64,000 nt of DNA from Yponomeuta sedellus (taxonomy: Eukaryota; Arthropoda; Insecta; Lepidoptera; Yponomeutidae), in NCBI GenBank assembly GCA_934045075.1, contig OW203726.1:25101693-25165692 (forward strand). The letters are read 5' to 3'. Below, piece after piece: positions 1-13,930 of the stretch. Position 1 is the first letter of the stretch, and each line of letters begins with the position of its first letter. A program made the position numbers and the translations under genes. Under the pieces are notes generated by a model. That model had not been told where the DNA came from. It did not search any database and saw only the letters and a list, made by a program, of their open reading frames with translations.

Positions 1-2930
1 ACACAGAATTCTGACTTCAAAATTGGTAGAGATGACTGTCAAATTTTTTTTTTTGTTTTCGTCTATTGTGTATTTTGTTTATTTCTGTTGCTCAAATTAT
101 GTCAATTACCTGTTTATTTTGTTTATGTGATGTGTCTTGTTGTTATAAAAAATATCTTTCTGTTTTACGTAGTTAACAGCAAATGTAAAAATAAATATAT
201 TTGCTTGGCAACATCAAATCTTATTGTTGACGTCTAAATAATAATAGTGAAAAGGCGATGCATTTGCGGAAGATAAGAAAATCTGGTTACTAAGGGATGA
301 TGAAATGTTTTTTCTTTATTTTAATTTGGCAGGTACAGGCAGCAAATTCCCAATGCATGTAGCTGCGTCGCCGGGGTCAATCGGTTCGACTCCTGTAATC
401 TCCGCCAATAGGTGTCAATTGAACTCATTGCTCCACTTACCCTGTCACGTGACATTGACCTAATTTCATTACCTTATAGTTTTTCTATTTTGCTGAAGTA
501 ATTGTTTATTGTTTATACTAGATAATATCCAGGTAGATTTCCTTTTATCGAAATGTCTAAACAAATATTTCATAAGAAAATTATACGAATAATTTCTTAT
601 TTACATATTTACCACTTTACTATATCAATCTTTTTAATGAAAGGTAGTGTAATGGTTTATGCATTGAGAATGTTCGTAAGTGTATTTAAACTTAAATAAG
701 CTTTAAATTTCTAGCCGGTGATTATAACCGACTGTCACTAATCAAATGTTTTATCCAATTTTTCCCCTTGATGCCGCGTTGGTTTATCGACAAGTGGAAT
801 ACCTAATAGTTTTGCGCTGTGACAGCGCCAGAAAAATTATTAAGGCAAAAAATCAACGAACGTCATTATCAAATTATCGGTGACAATCGAGGGTATTAAT
901 GAGAATCGCAACCGAGGCCGCCCGGTCGCGCGGCTGCGAGCGAGGCTTAATTGACGCGCAAAAACGGCGTGTTTGCGCGATTGTCTAAAACAGCCGCGCG
1001 ATATCGTGCTAGCAGCCTCGCTTACACTGCACAATGGTACGTTGCATTTTTTATTATAAACATTTATATCACCATTTGAAGTTTCTTGTTTCCAGCCAAT
1101 CTACACTGTAGATTGGGTTATGCTAAGAACGGTTAGGTACTGTCTTGTTTGTATCGCTATACGAAGACAAGGAACGTACCTACTTAATTGAAAAAAAATT
1201 GCTTTTCCTTGTTGTTTCTGAAATTGAATATGATGGTGGTCATGGTGCAAAAATAAAAAAAAAACTAGCGTTGATTGAATTCGCACTGCTAAACGAACAA
1301 TAGTTCGTTTCGAAATAAAAGTAACAAATGTACGAAATAAGATAATAACAGTTTATTACCTATTGCAAATATAATCTTTTACCTCAGTTGCTAAATAGTT
1401 ATTTAAGAGCCACTGACTATTCAACTAGCTAACTATAAGTATATTTAAACTCAACGAAAAAAATATATTAAGAGACCGAACATTAGTTAAATTTCACACT
1501 TCATAGTTCCGTGTATCTCACAAAAAAATATGTCGTATAAGAAAAATGAACCGAAGAAAAAGCTAGTTTGTTGGCGCGGGACCGCTCGCGGCGCTGCGAC
1601 GAGCCTATAAATTTAATCCAACATGCGCACACCGATAAAGCGGCCCCGACGCACCTGCCGACCGACCGCCGACATATTTTACAGCCAAAACGCAGAAAAA
1701 CACACGACCATTTGTTAGCGAGGTGGATTTGGTGAGATCGTCGATACGGGCGACTTGGCTGCAGTGACGGAGGCATACATCACCGCGCGGAAGCCGGCGA
1801 CAGCCGCGAGGCTACGACAGCCTTCACCACTAGCCACCGCGAGTACGCCTTTTGTTTCCCTCACAGCATTTAGCTGCTACAATTTCAAATTAACCGCAGC
1901 TAAATGAGCGCTAAGTTATTATTTACACCGGAAATTTACGATTGCAACTTGAGTAATTAAATGTAATTCAGTTAATATTTTAATTTAGTTATGCCGCTGT
2001 CGACTCGCGGGCTTGTTGCACAAATGTATAAATTACAACCGAAAGAGACTAATAAAACCAAAAAGAAACGGGTGTTGGGCCGATCGGAGCGCGATACGAG
2101 CCGCGCCGGCGAGATGGCCAGTAAATGTCAATTTTACTACAATTTACAGTACAGGGGACGTTTCACTGCAACGCTCCATTAGACAGGCGGAATGTCACTG
2201 GCCGGCGGACGAGCAGGAGGCGCACGAAAAGTTTTTGCGCGGCGCGCGGCGTGCGCGCTGCTGCCGCAAAAACTGCGCCGGAGCTTCTTGCTCTAGAGAA
2301 AGTAACAGGACATTATACGTGTTCAACGGCTAATATATTTTTAAGCCGAAAAAAGGCGTATTGGCCGAAGTTATGTTCTTGCTGTGTCAAGTCGTTGATT
2401 AGGTAAGCGTCGTCGGCGGCTAAACGGCCGGCACGCGAGCCCGCCGCCGCCGCTGCCGGCCGAAACACTCCCAGCGGTTATTCAATAGCGACATACACAA
2501 CAGGAGATTCGGATATCGGTAGTTTTATGTGTTGCGAATAGAAGCAGTGTTGGTAATAGCTGCGTAATTGGTTAATTGTAGTTAATAGTTTGTTTGCAGT
2601 GCGGTGCGCGGGCGAAGCGATTGCCTCTAATGCGGGTTGTGCAACCGTGGCACTCATTAACACCTCGGCTGAAGATCATGAGGCCCAATCAACAACTCGA
2701 CTTCTCTTCAATTATGCCTAGTTACATTACATAACCGATCCTATACTAAAATAAATATTGAATAGTTCTGCAAATTGGCTGTATAAACCCAGTTATTTTT
2801 AGAATATTTTGACGAAGAATTCTGTCCTCAAACAACTAGAGCAATATTTCGATGGTTTTATGTATAACAAAAACAGTCTTAAACGGTGCGACGCGAAATA
2901 TATATAAATCGAAACTTAAGTACAAGATGC
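1..2930. other. Gene-free region downstream of the POU gene
   Basis: No open frame resembles a protein. Most is AT-rich, but about 890-1020, 1565-1850, 2060-2290 and 2405-2470 are GC-enriched without being repeats that I recognise, and could be conserved regulatory DNA. No RNA gene is recognised. Confidence 0.5.
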
Positions 2931-2938
2931 TAAAATTG

Positions 2939-3004
2939 AGAGAGTGAGGGGATTTTTTTATCTACTCATACTCATAATGTAGATAAAAAATCCCGTCACT
3001 CTCT
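2939..3004. repeat. Short fold-back hairpin
   Basis: The left arm 2939-2965 and right arm 2979-3004 are reverse complements apart from one mismatch and one extra T, around a 13-nt loop. The arms begin AGAGAGTGA and end TATCTAC at the loop. It could be a tiny fold-back element or a structured RNA. Nothing else identifies it. Confidence 0.7.
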
Positions 3005-3009
3005 ACTCT

Positions 3010-4739
3010 TCTAAAAGGATTTTCAGTTGATTTCAACGAATCCTTCTCAAATACCTACAATGTACACAGAAAACCGGCCTCTCTCCGTGATACCATTGCC
3101 ATTAACGGCATAATCAACAAAATAAATAGCGCCGTTTTTAAAAACTTGCTTTCTGATAAAATTTATTTATCGAATAGAACTTTCAGGTGATCTAGATCAA
3201 GAAATATATTCCTGTTACTGGTTAGTATTAATTACTTATGATATAGACAAGTGTAGGTATATTTCTGTACATACGTAGTCTCAATTTCAATGAAACATTG
3301 TAATAACATTTAACTTTTCACAAAATTGTGTTTGAGTCTTCTTTCTCATTAAGTTTTCGGTAAAACTTGGTGTGGTCTGTTAAAATCGTGTAAAAACTCT
3401 GGGTTCTAAGGTAGACAAAAGTTAAAAAATACGAATATATATTAACAACTGCAACAGTCTTTAATTACCAATAGTTCACATAGTTTATGTAACATTTCAA
3501 CTAAATACCTAGGCCTAATCCTATGTTTACTAACTCTGACTACACATATTTACAATCATTATCAGTAGGTATTATCTACACTTTATAAAAAAATATCTCA
3601 CTTTATCTTTAAATATAACTATCCGAGACATTATTCGAATCCGCAAACTATACCACAAACACATCAGACATGCATCAAAAATCTATTGTTCATTTACATT
3701 GAATAGGCGCGTAGCCTTGACGAACATAATATTTGGAATGGGTTTACTCTTATGTTTTACATTTGGAGGGAGCGAGTGGCAGCGGCAGGCGCCAGGGCAG
3801 CGGGCATGTAGGCCTACGCGCGCCGCCGCGGCATCGCGCTCGCGCACTCTACTACGACATACTCTGCGATCCCAATGGCTCAACACAATGTTAAAAAACT
3901 GACAAAAAATGCATCTTTGACATCGGCACAGTTCTGCGTAAAGCTCCCGGAGCAGTCGCACGCACACGCTTGGCTGAGATCGGATCAAGCGAGCATCTAG
4001 GTACCTGCTCCGGCTCTCGTAAATTAAACAAATAATGCAACAAAAAACCGTACACCATAAAAAGATAAGTTTTTTGTCCCCACTCTGACCTATTGACCGT
4101 GGTTTTACTATAACATTCGGCAATCGCATTCTAAAATGCCGTTAAGTATTATAATTTTATACAGAGCTGTTTTACAGGTTATTTGGTCGTTTTTTACGCG
4201 ATAAATTTATAAAGCACTTGTTTACACGATTTACAAGCGTTTTGGGTTTTATACATCAGAAATAAAGCATACCTAGAACGTGCACTGCGATAACAACATT
4301 ATGCGACGAGCGAGTGCGACGGTAGGTATTGAGACGTGCGAGTGACGCGGTATGCACAGGTGGACAGTGGCTCGGAACTCTACAAGATGGCCGCGAAACG
4401 ATTGGCTGACAACGCGAATCTAATCCAAGGCAATGCTGAACGGGACATCAATAAAAGTCATTTCCATATTTCAATTTCTATAAAGAACTTTTTTAATATA
4501 TATATCATCATCATATACGTCGTAGGTACATTATTTTATATAGAAAAAATACCTATTTTTACAAGTTTTAAGTACCAAGGTTGGCCACAAATACATACAA
4601 ACGAAAAAAACAACAAAACAAGTAAAAAACAGGAATAAAACCATTTTGGCATCGTGTCTGCATTCTTTTAATAATATTTTTTAATAAATTATGTGTCGGA
4701 CCTACGTTTGTTTGACGTGGCGGGCAGAGTGAGAAAAAA
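3010..4739. other. AT-rich intergenic DNA
   Basis: No coding signal is seen. The 148-codon minus-strand frame at 3683-4129 has biased, low-complexity composition and resembles no family. A GC-enriched patch lies at about 3770-3850. Confidence 0.45.
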
Positions 4740-5481
4740 AGAGTGAGCGGAGGCGCTCGGGCCGGCCCGGCCGCAGCTAGCGAGGCCGTGAGGCCGCGAG
4801 GCCGACCGACCGCGGCGCGAGGCCTACCGTCCGAGCACGGCCCGCGCGCCTCGGGGCGCTCGGAGTCGTTAAACACTTATTAAAATAAAAATTGCACCTA
4901 TTGACTCACTCGTATCCTTACAAAACGAAGCTTCGACCCGATTCATAGTTTTTTACTCTCGTCCTCATTAATTATAAATTTACAGTAATAGCAACAATTT
5001 AAATGTAATTCCACACCACAATGACTCCCTACTGACAGGTAGGCATTTATGAACATCGTTAATTTACAATATCTATAAATAAATTCGATGAAATCGTCCT
5101 TTACGCGTGTGTAGCGGCGCGGGCGCGGGGGGCGCGCGGGCCGCGAGGTGTGTGGGTACTTACCGCAGCCCGCCGCCGCCGCCGCCGCTGCTCCGTAAGC
5201 TCTTATTACCAATTAGACTATCTAGCTAACGACAGGTCCGTGTCCCGGCGCGAACTATCACTCGGAACCACTGGCCGCGCGAATAAAACGATTACTGGCT
5301 TCGATCTTAACATTACTCACATAATTAATTAATGACTTCACTGGGGCCTCGCGGGCGGCGGCAGAACTCAAGAACAGTGTCTACGGTGGCGCTGAGCGTC
5401 CTCTCACACACTGGGCGGGCGCGGCTAGTGCGGGTCGCAGTAGCGCGGCGGCGGCGGCGGCGGCGCCCACCCGGCGAACTG
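4740..5481 (-). other. 3' flank / probable 3' UTR of the POU gene, GC-rich block
   Basis: This stretch follows the stop codon on the minus strand. It stays GC-rich to about 5340, has further GC-rich patches near 5110-5190 (a GCC-repeat tract) and 4740-4865, and is AT-rich between. Open frames here are by-products of base composition. No clear AATAAA was found close to the stop, so the end of the transcript is not placed. Confidence 0.4.
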
Positions 5482-6899
<1,418 letters not shown>

Positions 6900-6900
<1 letters not shown>

Positions 6901-9900
6901 GCGCGGACCAGCTAAATAATATTACTATGGTGTTATAAAATATTGTAAATAATTCTATATGAAAAGTAAACTTTTTTTTATTATTATTTACCTACTTACC
7001 GTAAAATTTTCTTTGGCTAATCTTTGTTTAGTTTAGTTTTAGCTCTCATAATAATATAAATGTTTTTAATACTTATCTACTAAAACAAAGAAAGTAGAGT
7101 TTTACGTTAAGCTAAATATTTCTCTATCTCAGTGTTACTAGCAGAGAGTGCATACAGAAATCTCGCCATGATGTCCATGTGTGTGTGGCGGCCCGCCTGT
7201 GTGCAGCGCGTGTACACACGTACTTCACACACACTGCACACACGCTGTCGTGTTCGACTACTCACAACATAATATTTCTGTCATAGAGCTATTTATTTTG
7301 GCTTTCATACTTTACTTCTGATATGTATCTTTAAATAGGTTGATAGGCGTAGGTAGGCATGTGGTGTGGTAGTCATGGTATTGTACTATCTATATTTTTT
7401 GTGGGCCTATTATAAAAAAAATATGTGTTGTTAAAAAATATTGTTGTTAAAAAAAAAAACAAAAAAAAATTTTCCAACTTGTTTTTTATGTTGAATCAGT
7501 TTCATTTGTGCCGTAAGTACCTACCTACTACCATCTTTAAGATTTATTTTGCTCCTGTTATTAAAAAAACTTAGATTAAAATGTACCTAGGTGTATTTGG
7601 GGTTTCCCTACACAGTTGCAAAAATAAAAATATGTAGGTACTTAAAAAATGGCATAGTAGGTAAGTACCTACGTAGCGCACTGTTACTTTTATTAATTAG
7701 GTATTCACTTTGAGTAACCTTTTTACTTCAGCATTCGTTTTTGGAGATGTCGATAATTGTCAAATCTTTTTATTTTTATGTTGTAACTTCTAAACCTATA
7801 TCTGAACTAATACTCGTACTTACGTAGATGAAGTTATGAGTAGGTATGTCAACGCTAATCGGAGAAAACACAACGAAAGATTCAAGTCTTCAAGTCCCGC
7901 GTGTATGCGCTTCAAAAATAAATCATTTCTACATTAATTTCATAAATCTAAATAATAGAAATAAAGGAGCTAAACTGTACAACAATCTACCACAGTGTAT
8001 ATAACAACCACAGTCACTAAGAAATTTTATATCGGTAATAAATATTATTATGTATATAAAAAAATCCTTATAGAACACACAGTACCTACATAAAAATTAA
8101 GACTACCTAATATATTCCTAGTTAAGTGATATCAACGTAGTCTAGACCTTTGTTAAATTAGTAATCTTTTACTTGTACGAGCGTGGTCACAGTGTTCCGC
8201 CTAATATTTTCTTTGACCTACATTGATTATAAAATTATCTGTTTCTCTGTAGGTTAACTAATGTTGTTCTTTTGAGAAATTAAATTCTTCACGTTTAGAT
8301 ATTTCATTTCTTAATTTTAGTAGGTACCTACAGTTTAACCAAAAAACAGCCGTTTTGATCATCATCCGTTATCTGTAGATTCTAAAAATAGCTAACATAG
8401 CTATTGAGATTTATGTTGTTCAGTTATCGCAAAAAATGTTTTAAAAGAATATGTTTTTTCCTCACTCTCTCATTGAGAGAAAGCCATCACATAAAAAGTG
8501 ATTTTCTCATGTTCCTATTAGAACCTATTAAATATATATAATGGAAGACGTGATATGAGGTAGGTACTTACTATACGTATAGGTAGAATTGTTATTATAT
8601 ATAAAATATTAAGTGCTACAACGAAATTAAACCAAGTAAAAAAAATCGTATCAGCTAATTTTTAATTCACATATGCCAATTTACATATCCACCTAATGGA
8701 ACCCGACTAACTTATCGTGCCTATTACGTACAGACTCGGTGCACCATTTCTAGTAGAGACTTAAAACTTTCATTATATTCATATAAAACAATCGTAAATC
8801 GTTATGCAAACGCCATCAACATAAACGGACGTACTGAAAGTAAAAGTAGCATCCAATTAACTGATTCAGAAATCCTAATGCGAGCCGCGTAATGTACCAT
8901 TCATATTCATACCCACATACACACCGCGAGACCACCGTCGCAGGCCTGGAAGGCCCGTAGATACTAGCTTTAACGCTCCCGATTACGTTAAGAAGGTGAC
9001 ACAATATATGCGGTACCATATTGTGTGGAGCAGAGACAAATAGCTGTTCAGTTAAGTATTTAATTAATATATATGTGCTAAACATGTTTACACCAAGCAA
9101 AGTCTTCTCTTACTTCAAAACCTCAATCTTTTATGTTTATTTTGCGTTTCACGATGATCGCAAACAGACAGGCAGCGCCATCTGTTATCCAATAGAATCA
9201 CTAGACTCAATTTTAGATGGTAATGAAATGCTAATATTATGTAAAATACTATTTGTTGTGATCTGTAATTGAATCCTTTAAACCGTTTACGGTTTTGCGA
9301 TTATGATTCCGAATTAATTACGAAAAAACTCGTTAACAAAGCATTTGTTAATTTTAATTTGCATTAACGCTTTATACTTACCAATTATATCATTTATAAT
9401 GGATTACATCGACTTCCCATAAGTATTTTAACACTGGCTGGGTTTGAAAATAATATTGACACATGAATTTATTTTAAATGCACTTTTAAAGTCCGATAAC
9501 AGACTACGACTAAACTGTTGATTTACGCCATCTAGCGCCAAATAGCGACATTAAGACGGTTACTCTCGTAGCAATTGTAGGCGTGCTACGACGTAGCGAT
9601 GCTACGTGTCGTAGGCGTAGTAACATTTGTAGGGGTACATTTTTACGTTACCCACTTTCACTGTTAAAAGCTTTGGTGTTGTTTAGGAAAAATGGGTTCT
9701 TCGAAATTCTTATAAGAAAGAATCTTAAACCTACAATGGAAAGCAAAAAAAGAAGCAAGGAGATATCAATTTCAAATAAACAGTGTATGTAAAGGGCAAT
9801 CATGATCGCGTCTAGCGGGGCGCTAAAACGACACTAGTCCGGGTTTATCCAGGTCTCGGCAAACAGGGGACGGCGTGCAAACATATTAGTGCCCCAGTAA

Positions 9901-10350
9901 CAATGCTCCCCAAACTTTCACACGTGAGTCATAAGTTTTATGAGTTTTTTCTTTTTGCTTTGCCATTTTTACTTTATTTTTTATTAGAACTTATATTTTT
10001 TATGCAGATACTACCGGCTATCAACCGGGTTCTGAATTGAGAATTGCACTAAATAAATACTTAAGTCCAGCAGTGGACTACATAATATAGTTAGAAGAAA
10101 AAATACTTAGTAACGTTGTCACGCTCTTTTCTAGGAAATTCGATGAGACATCACTACAGTTAACTATTTACTTATAAAAATTCTCAATTCAGAAACTGGC
10201 CCCCAGAATATTAGCGTCACATTTTCCCTCTAGCAAGGAATGTTACGACATTTCGGGTTCTCAACGTCAAACTCAGGTGACTCAATAGAAAAATACTTAT
10301 AGAATTATTTTACTTATTTTAATTGCAAAGTAGTTATCTTTTTGTTTGGA
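6900..10350. other. Gene-free region upstream of the POU gene
   Basis: AT-rich with many GTAGGTACCTA-like words, which are frequent in lepidopteran DNA. A GT/CA-rich imperfect inverted stretch lies at 7180-7255 and a CTACG-rich stretch at 9570-9630. An octamer-type TAATTTGCAT occurs at 9355-9364. No gene is seen. Confidence 0.45.
10066..10090 (+). repeat. RTE-type LINE/SINE 3'-tail scrap
   Basis: Contains CCAGCAGTGGAC, the core of RTE-type 3' ends seen elsewhere in the window. It is very short, so weakly supported. Confidence 0.3.
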
Positions 10351-10354
10351 CGTT

Positions 10355-10447
10355 GGGCAAAACCGGCGGATCGTAGAAAGCGGCACACCTTGGTCTCTGC
10401 CTACCCTTCTGGAACACAGGCGTGAGTTTGTAATAATAATAAGTATA
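10355..10447 (+). repeat. Dispersed repeat family D, copy 1
   Basis: Carries GGTCTCTGCCTACCCTTCTG followed by GGAACACAGGCGTGAG and an AATAAT tail. The same 3' end appears at 41695-41865 (+), 23325-23400 (-) and 33485-33570 (-). A common end followed by a simple-sequence tail points to a non-LTR retroelement or SINE 3' end; the family is not identified. Confidence 0.6.
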
Positions 10448-10912
10448 GTATTTCTTAATGATTCGCGATACTCATACATAGTTATATATTAAACGGGTCA
10501 AATCTTGATTATTAATTAGGTAAAACGTAATTATCTTATTCCCGACATTTCGGCAGCGTTACAGTTGCCGTGGTCTCGGGTAGACCCGAGGGTCAATAAT
10601 TGACTGTACTCGCCACTTCAGTCTTCGATATTTCCACTTCAGTCTTCAGAATATTTTTTCATGCTAACTAATTTCCTTGTCTGGTTCACTTTTTAAGTAA
10701 AAACACTTGCTTCTGATGCACAAGTTACCCCAGTTGGAGAAAAAGGGCTTAAAATACACTGTGGATTATTGTATTTCTCAATAAAGGTGTATTTCATTCA
10801 GCGACTCTTTGAATTATTTATTTTATTTGTGGTTTTACTGACATAAATTTAATTTGCCAAAGACTAACTACGGAATTACCACCCAGTGATTTCCCGTGCT
10901 GTTGCTGCCTAT

Positions 10913-13910
10913 TGTAACGGCTGAAATGGTCAACCCTTTCACCCTTACAGTTTTCAGCAACATATTTCTAAATCGATACAAGTAACGCCACCTGTTATGA
11001 TCTTAAAGAACTGTTCGACCTCGGGAGGGGATGATTTTAGTCCTAGGAAGTGACGCGCCGCCTATATTGGGTGTGGTTAAAAATTCAGAGTGTATAGGAT
11101 CATGAGTCTTATACCCTCACTCATAAACTCTAGGATCGCAAGTGTCGTGTCAGCCGTGTCACACGTATACACACAGATGCAATAAAACCCATAAATGTCA
11201 ACTAAAAATTCGAAGAAAGTACAAGTGAGACGAACGTACGCTGTTCTTTGACATGGCAACGCCAATCGTAAGTCGCAGTAATAGGGGCGAGATTAGTGGA
11301 GCTCAAACCTCTTATCACAACATTACCATACAGCCCTGCTTACATCTATTCCAAATTTAGGGTCTCACAGTTCTCGAAAATAATAAATAACATTTATTAT
11401 GGGCTCTGTAAGAGTCTCCTTCAAGAAACTCAACGAAATTTGAGCTGTATCGCCACATGTTGACGGATCATTCGAGTGGAATAGGTTTTATCCTCTTTCA
11501 CCCATGCATTTTGTGAATAAAATTATATGGAAATTACCCCGTTTTGCATACTTTCTACAATGACTATTATTACTGTGTATCAGATAGATTATGTTAAGAC
11601 TTAGTTTAATCAACAAACCACAATAATGTTGTAATTAAGACTTCATTATTTCAATAACGAATAGACGTACAATGATGTAACTGACAATATCCATTGTCAG
11701 GATTATTTTTAATGACTACAAATCCAGAGTTTACAGTTTTTCCATACATCGCCTTACAATCCGTAGTACTGCAGGGACCGATACGGAACACTCCGGCAAA
11801 AGTCAAAAAAATTTAGTCGTGTAAGTGGGTTTTCAAGAGTTTGGCGTTTTTGTGCCAGTTTTGGGTTCGTCCACTTCAGGCCATAAATTTAGATATTTTT
11901 TGTAGGTCATAAAATAGTTGATGAATGTATTCTTGGGGGTGGAGCCTAGCGTTTAACCGAGGAGAGCTGGGAAATCCGGGAGATGGCATGGGGAGTTCAG
12001 TCGCAGCTTTCAGAGAGGGAGGTAGTTCACCTGAACATTCGTCCGCGCGCGCAAACCTCTAAGACCTAGACCTAGGAGTCTACAAGTGATTTGTGAGGAT
12101 AAGTCCTAAGTGAAGACTTCGCGAGTGCCTTAAGCTAGTCAGCACAGAATTCGTAAAGTGGAGAAAGAGTGCGTCGGTCCGTTTTCCGTGAAATAAAGGG
12201 TTTTCCGTCGAGGGGCGAATTTCCTCAGCCGAACAAACCGTTTTCCGAATTTCGCGACGCGTGTTTTATATAAATTTAATTTGTGTATTCTACTTTATAT
12301 GTCTATTTATTTTATTATACATGTATAAAATGTTCTCCGCCAGTCTTAATTTCATTCTTCCAGTTCTATTTATAGATTTCCCACTAACTAGCGAGAGCAG
12401 AAGGCGCGGTGCTTCCCACAGGGGTTCTGCGTTTGTCTTTTGAACTTAGCTAGGAACTAGGAATCATCAACAGGAGCGGAGCACAATGTACAAGACAAAA
12501 TAATTTGTCTTTAGGAGGAGGTTTTACTAACACTATTTCATCTGAATGGAGCTGCGATTTTGGAGAAACGACGGAGTTAATATCTTCTGTATTTATTACG
12601 ACAAGCTGAGCTGCATTATCATGGATTACTTACATCATCACTACAAGGATTTTCTACATCATCATGGATCTACGTCACTACAAGGATTTTCTACATCATC
12701 ATGGATCTACATCACTACAAGGATTTTCTACATCATCATGGATATTACAGGTTTCATCGGGAACGTTCTATCCGTTCTATCTTCACTTTAGCTAGGGTCG
12801 AATTGAGATTGTGTGATTTTAGGATTGTATGTCGTGTGTGTTCTAGTAGAGTTAAAGTAGTATCGTCACGGGTGTACAACTCGAGGTACATTTTGTGTCG
12901 ATGATGTGACTATGGTTTTCACGGGTGTACGACTCAGCTTGATCGGCTAGCCTGAATCCCTGTCTTAAATGACGTGTGTAGGACGGTAGCCTGTTCCTTA
13001 GCCCGGAGGTCAAATGGGTAATACACTTGCAAAAACCGTAGGACATCTTGTTTTGTTTTTATTAAGAACCACGACAAAACATGGATGAATGATGTTTTCA
13101 GCGGATGTCGGGCGTTAAGTGAAGGTTTGAATGTGATGGGGTGATACGTTGCGTCCCGATGGATTTTGAAGGAGCGAGTTTCTTGTGGAAGCTCGTCGGG
13201 ATGGGTGTAGCGTTGGAAGGGAGCCCATCGTCATCACGCTAGGGAAACAAAAGTTCTTCTAGATTTTCTTCTGAAAGTCTAGAACCCCTCCCATTTCCAT
13301 TTATTCACAGGAAGGAGATTTGTTGTCTACAAACGCCGTGAATTTTCCCTTTTATTCCATTTGTAACGACATATTATTTGTATTTTGTCCTATTTTATAT
13401 TATTTTATTCTATACGTTATTACCTATTTCGTGATTCGCGGGTGAAACTGACTAGGCGCGTGTGTCAAAAGTCTTACTAGAAAAACAACGGGCATGCATC
13501 GGCATGCATAATAAAGTGTACAGAAGGATAGCAGTGCTCACTCTCTCGCTAGTCGCGGGCATTGAGGCTGATCGAGTCTCGATGCTGTTTTTCCTGGGAC
13601 GTTTACGATTACTGACCGAAGCTAAGTTGCATGTTTCTCTTATTTTAAACTGATTATGTGTACGGTTAATTAATTTGCAGATTTTATTTAAACCTTGTCT
13701 TTATTTCATTTTCTCTGGTTTTCAATTCACAACACAACGTATGGGTCTTTTATTATTTTTCTAGACGATCACGACTATTTTACTTGGCCAATTTGTTTTA
13801 AGATAATTTACAACCCTTCAGGTTATATTTTATATGTTTATATATTTTATTTCGTGACGAGGTGGCGTCTCGCATTAATTTTATTAAGAGGCCACACCCC
13901 GTTTATCACA
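10913..13910 (+). repeat. 5' LTR (2998 bp)
   Basis: It starts TGTAACGG and ends TTATCACA, so it has the usual TG...CA ends. It matches the downstream LTR in length and in every stretch compared, and all small frames in the two are identical. A TATATAAAT sequence near 12268 is a possible promoter element. Three 37-bp tandem units lie at about 12639-12748. Nearly 3 kb is exceptionally long for an insect LTR. Confidence 0.93.
12639..12748 (+). repeat. 37-bp minisatellite inside the 5' LTR
   Basis: CACTACAAGGATTTTCTACA begins at 12639, 12676 and 12713, a 37-bp period with one G/A difference near the unit ends. The same array is in the 3' LTR at 19072-19181. A 37-bp unit shifts reading frame each time, so it is not a protein repeat. 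Confidence 0.9.
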
Positions 13911-13912
13911 GA

Positions 13913-13930
13913 TGGTGCCGTGACCAGGAT
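13913..13930 (+). promoter_or_regulatory. Probable primer-binding site of the LTR element
   Basis: TGGTGCCGTGACCAGGAT lies 2 nt after the 5' LTR. A leading TGG is expected for pairing with a tRNA 3' CCA end. TGGTGCCGTGA-type leaders are familiar in BEL/Pao elements; the primer tRNA is not identified. Confidence 0.65.

Noticed and set aside
3683..4129. 148-codon minus-strand open frame
   Set aside because: No recognisable motif, odd Cys/Arg composition, no supporting context.
7180..7255. GT/CA-rich inverted stretch as a regulatory hairpin
   Set aside because: Pairing is imperfect and explained by alternating GT and CA runs.
9570..9630. CTACG-rich palindromic cluster as a binding-site array
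   Set aside because: The words are irregular and similar low-complexity stretches are familiar in lepidopteran repeats; no defined unit could be drawn.
12546..12791. Identical small open frames in both LTRs taken as a gene pair
   Set aside because: They are identical only because the LTRs are; the 37-bp repeat shifts frame, which argues against coding.
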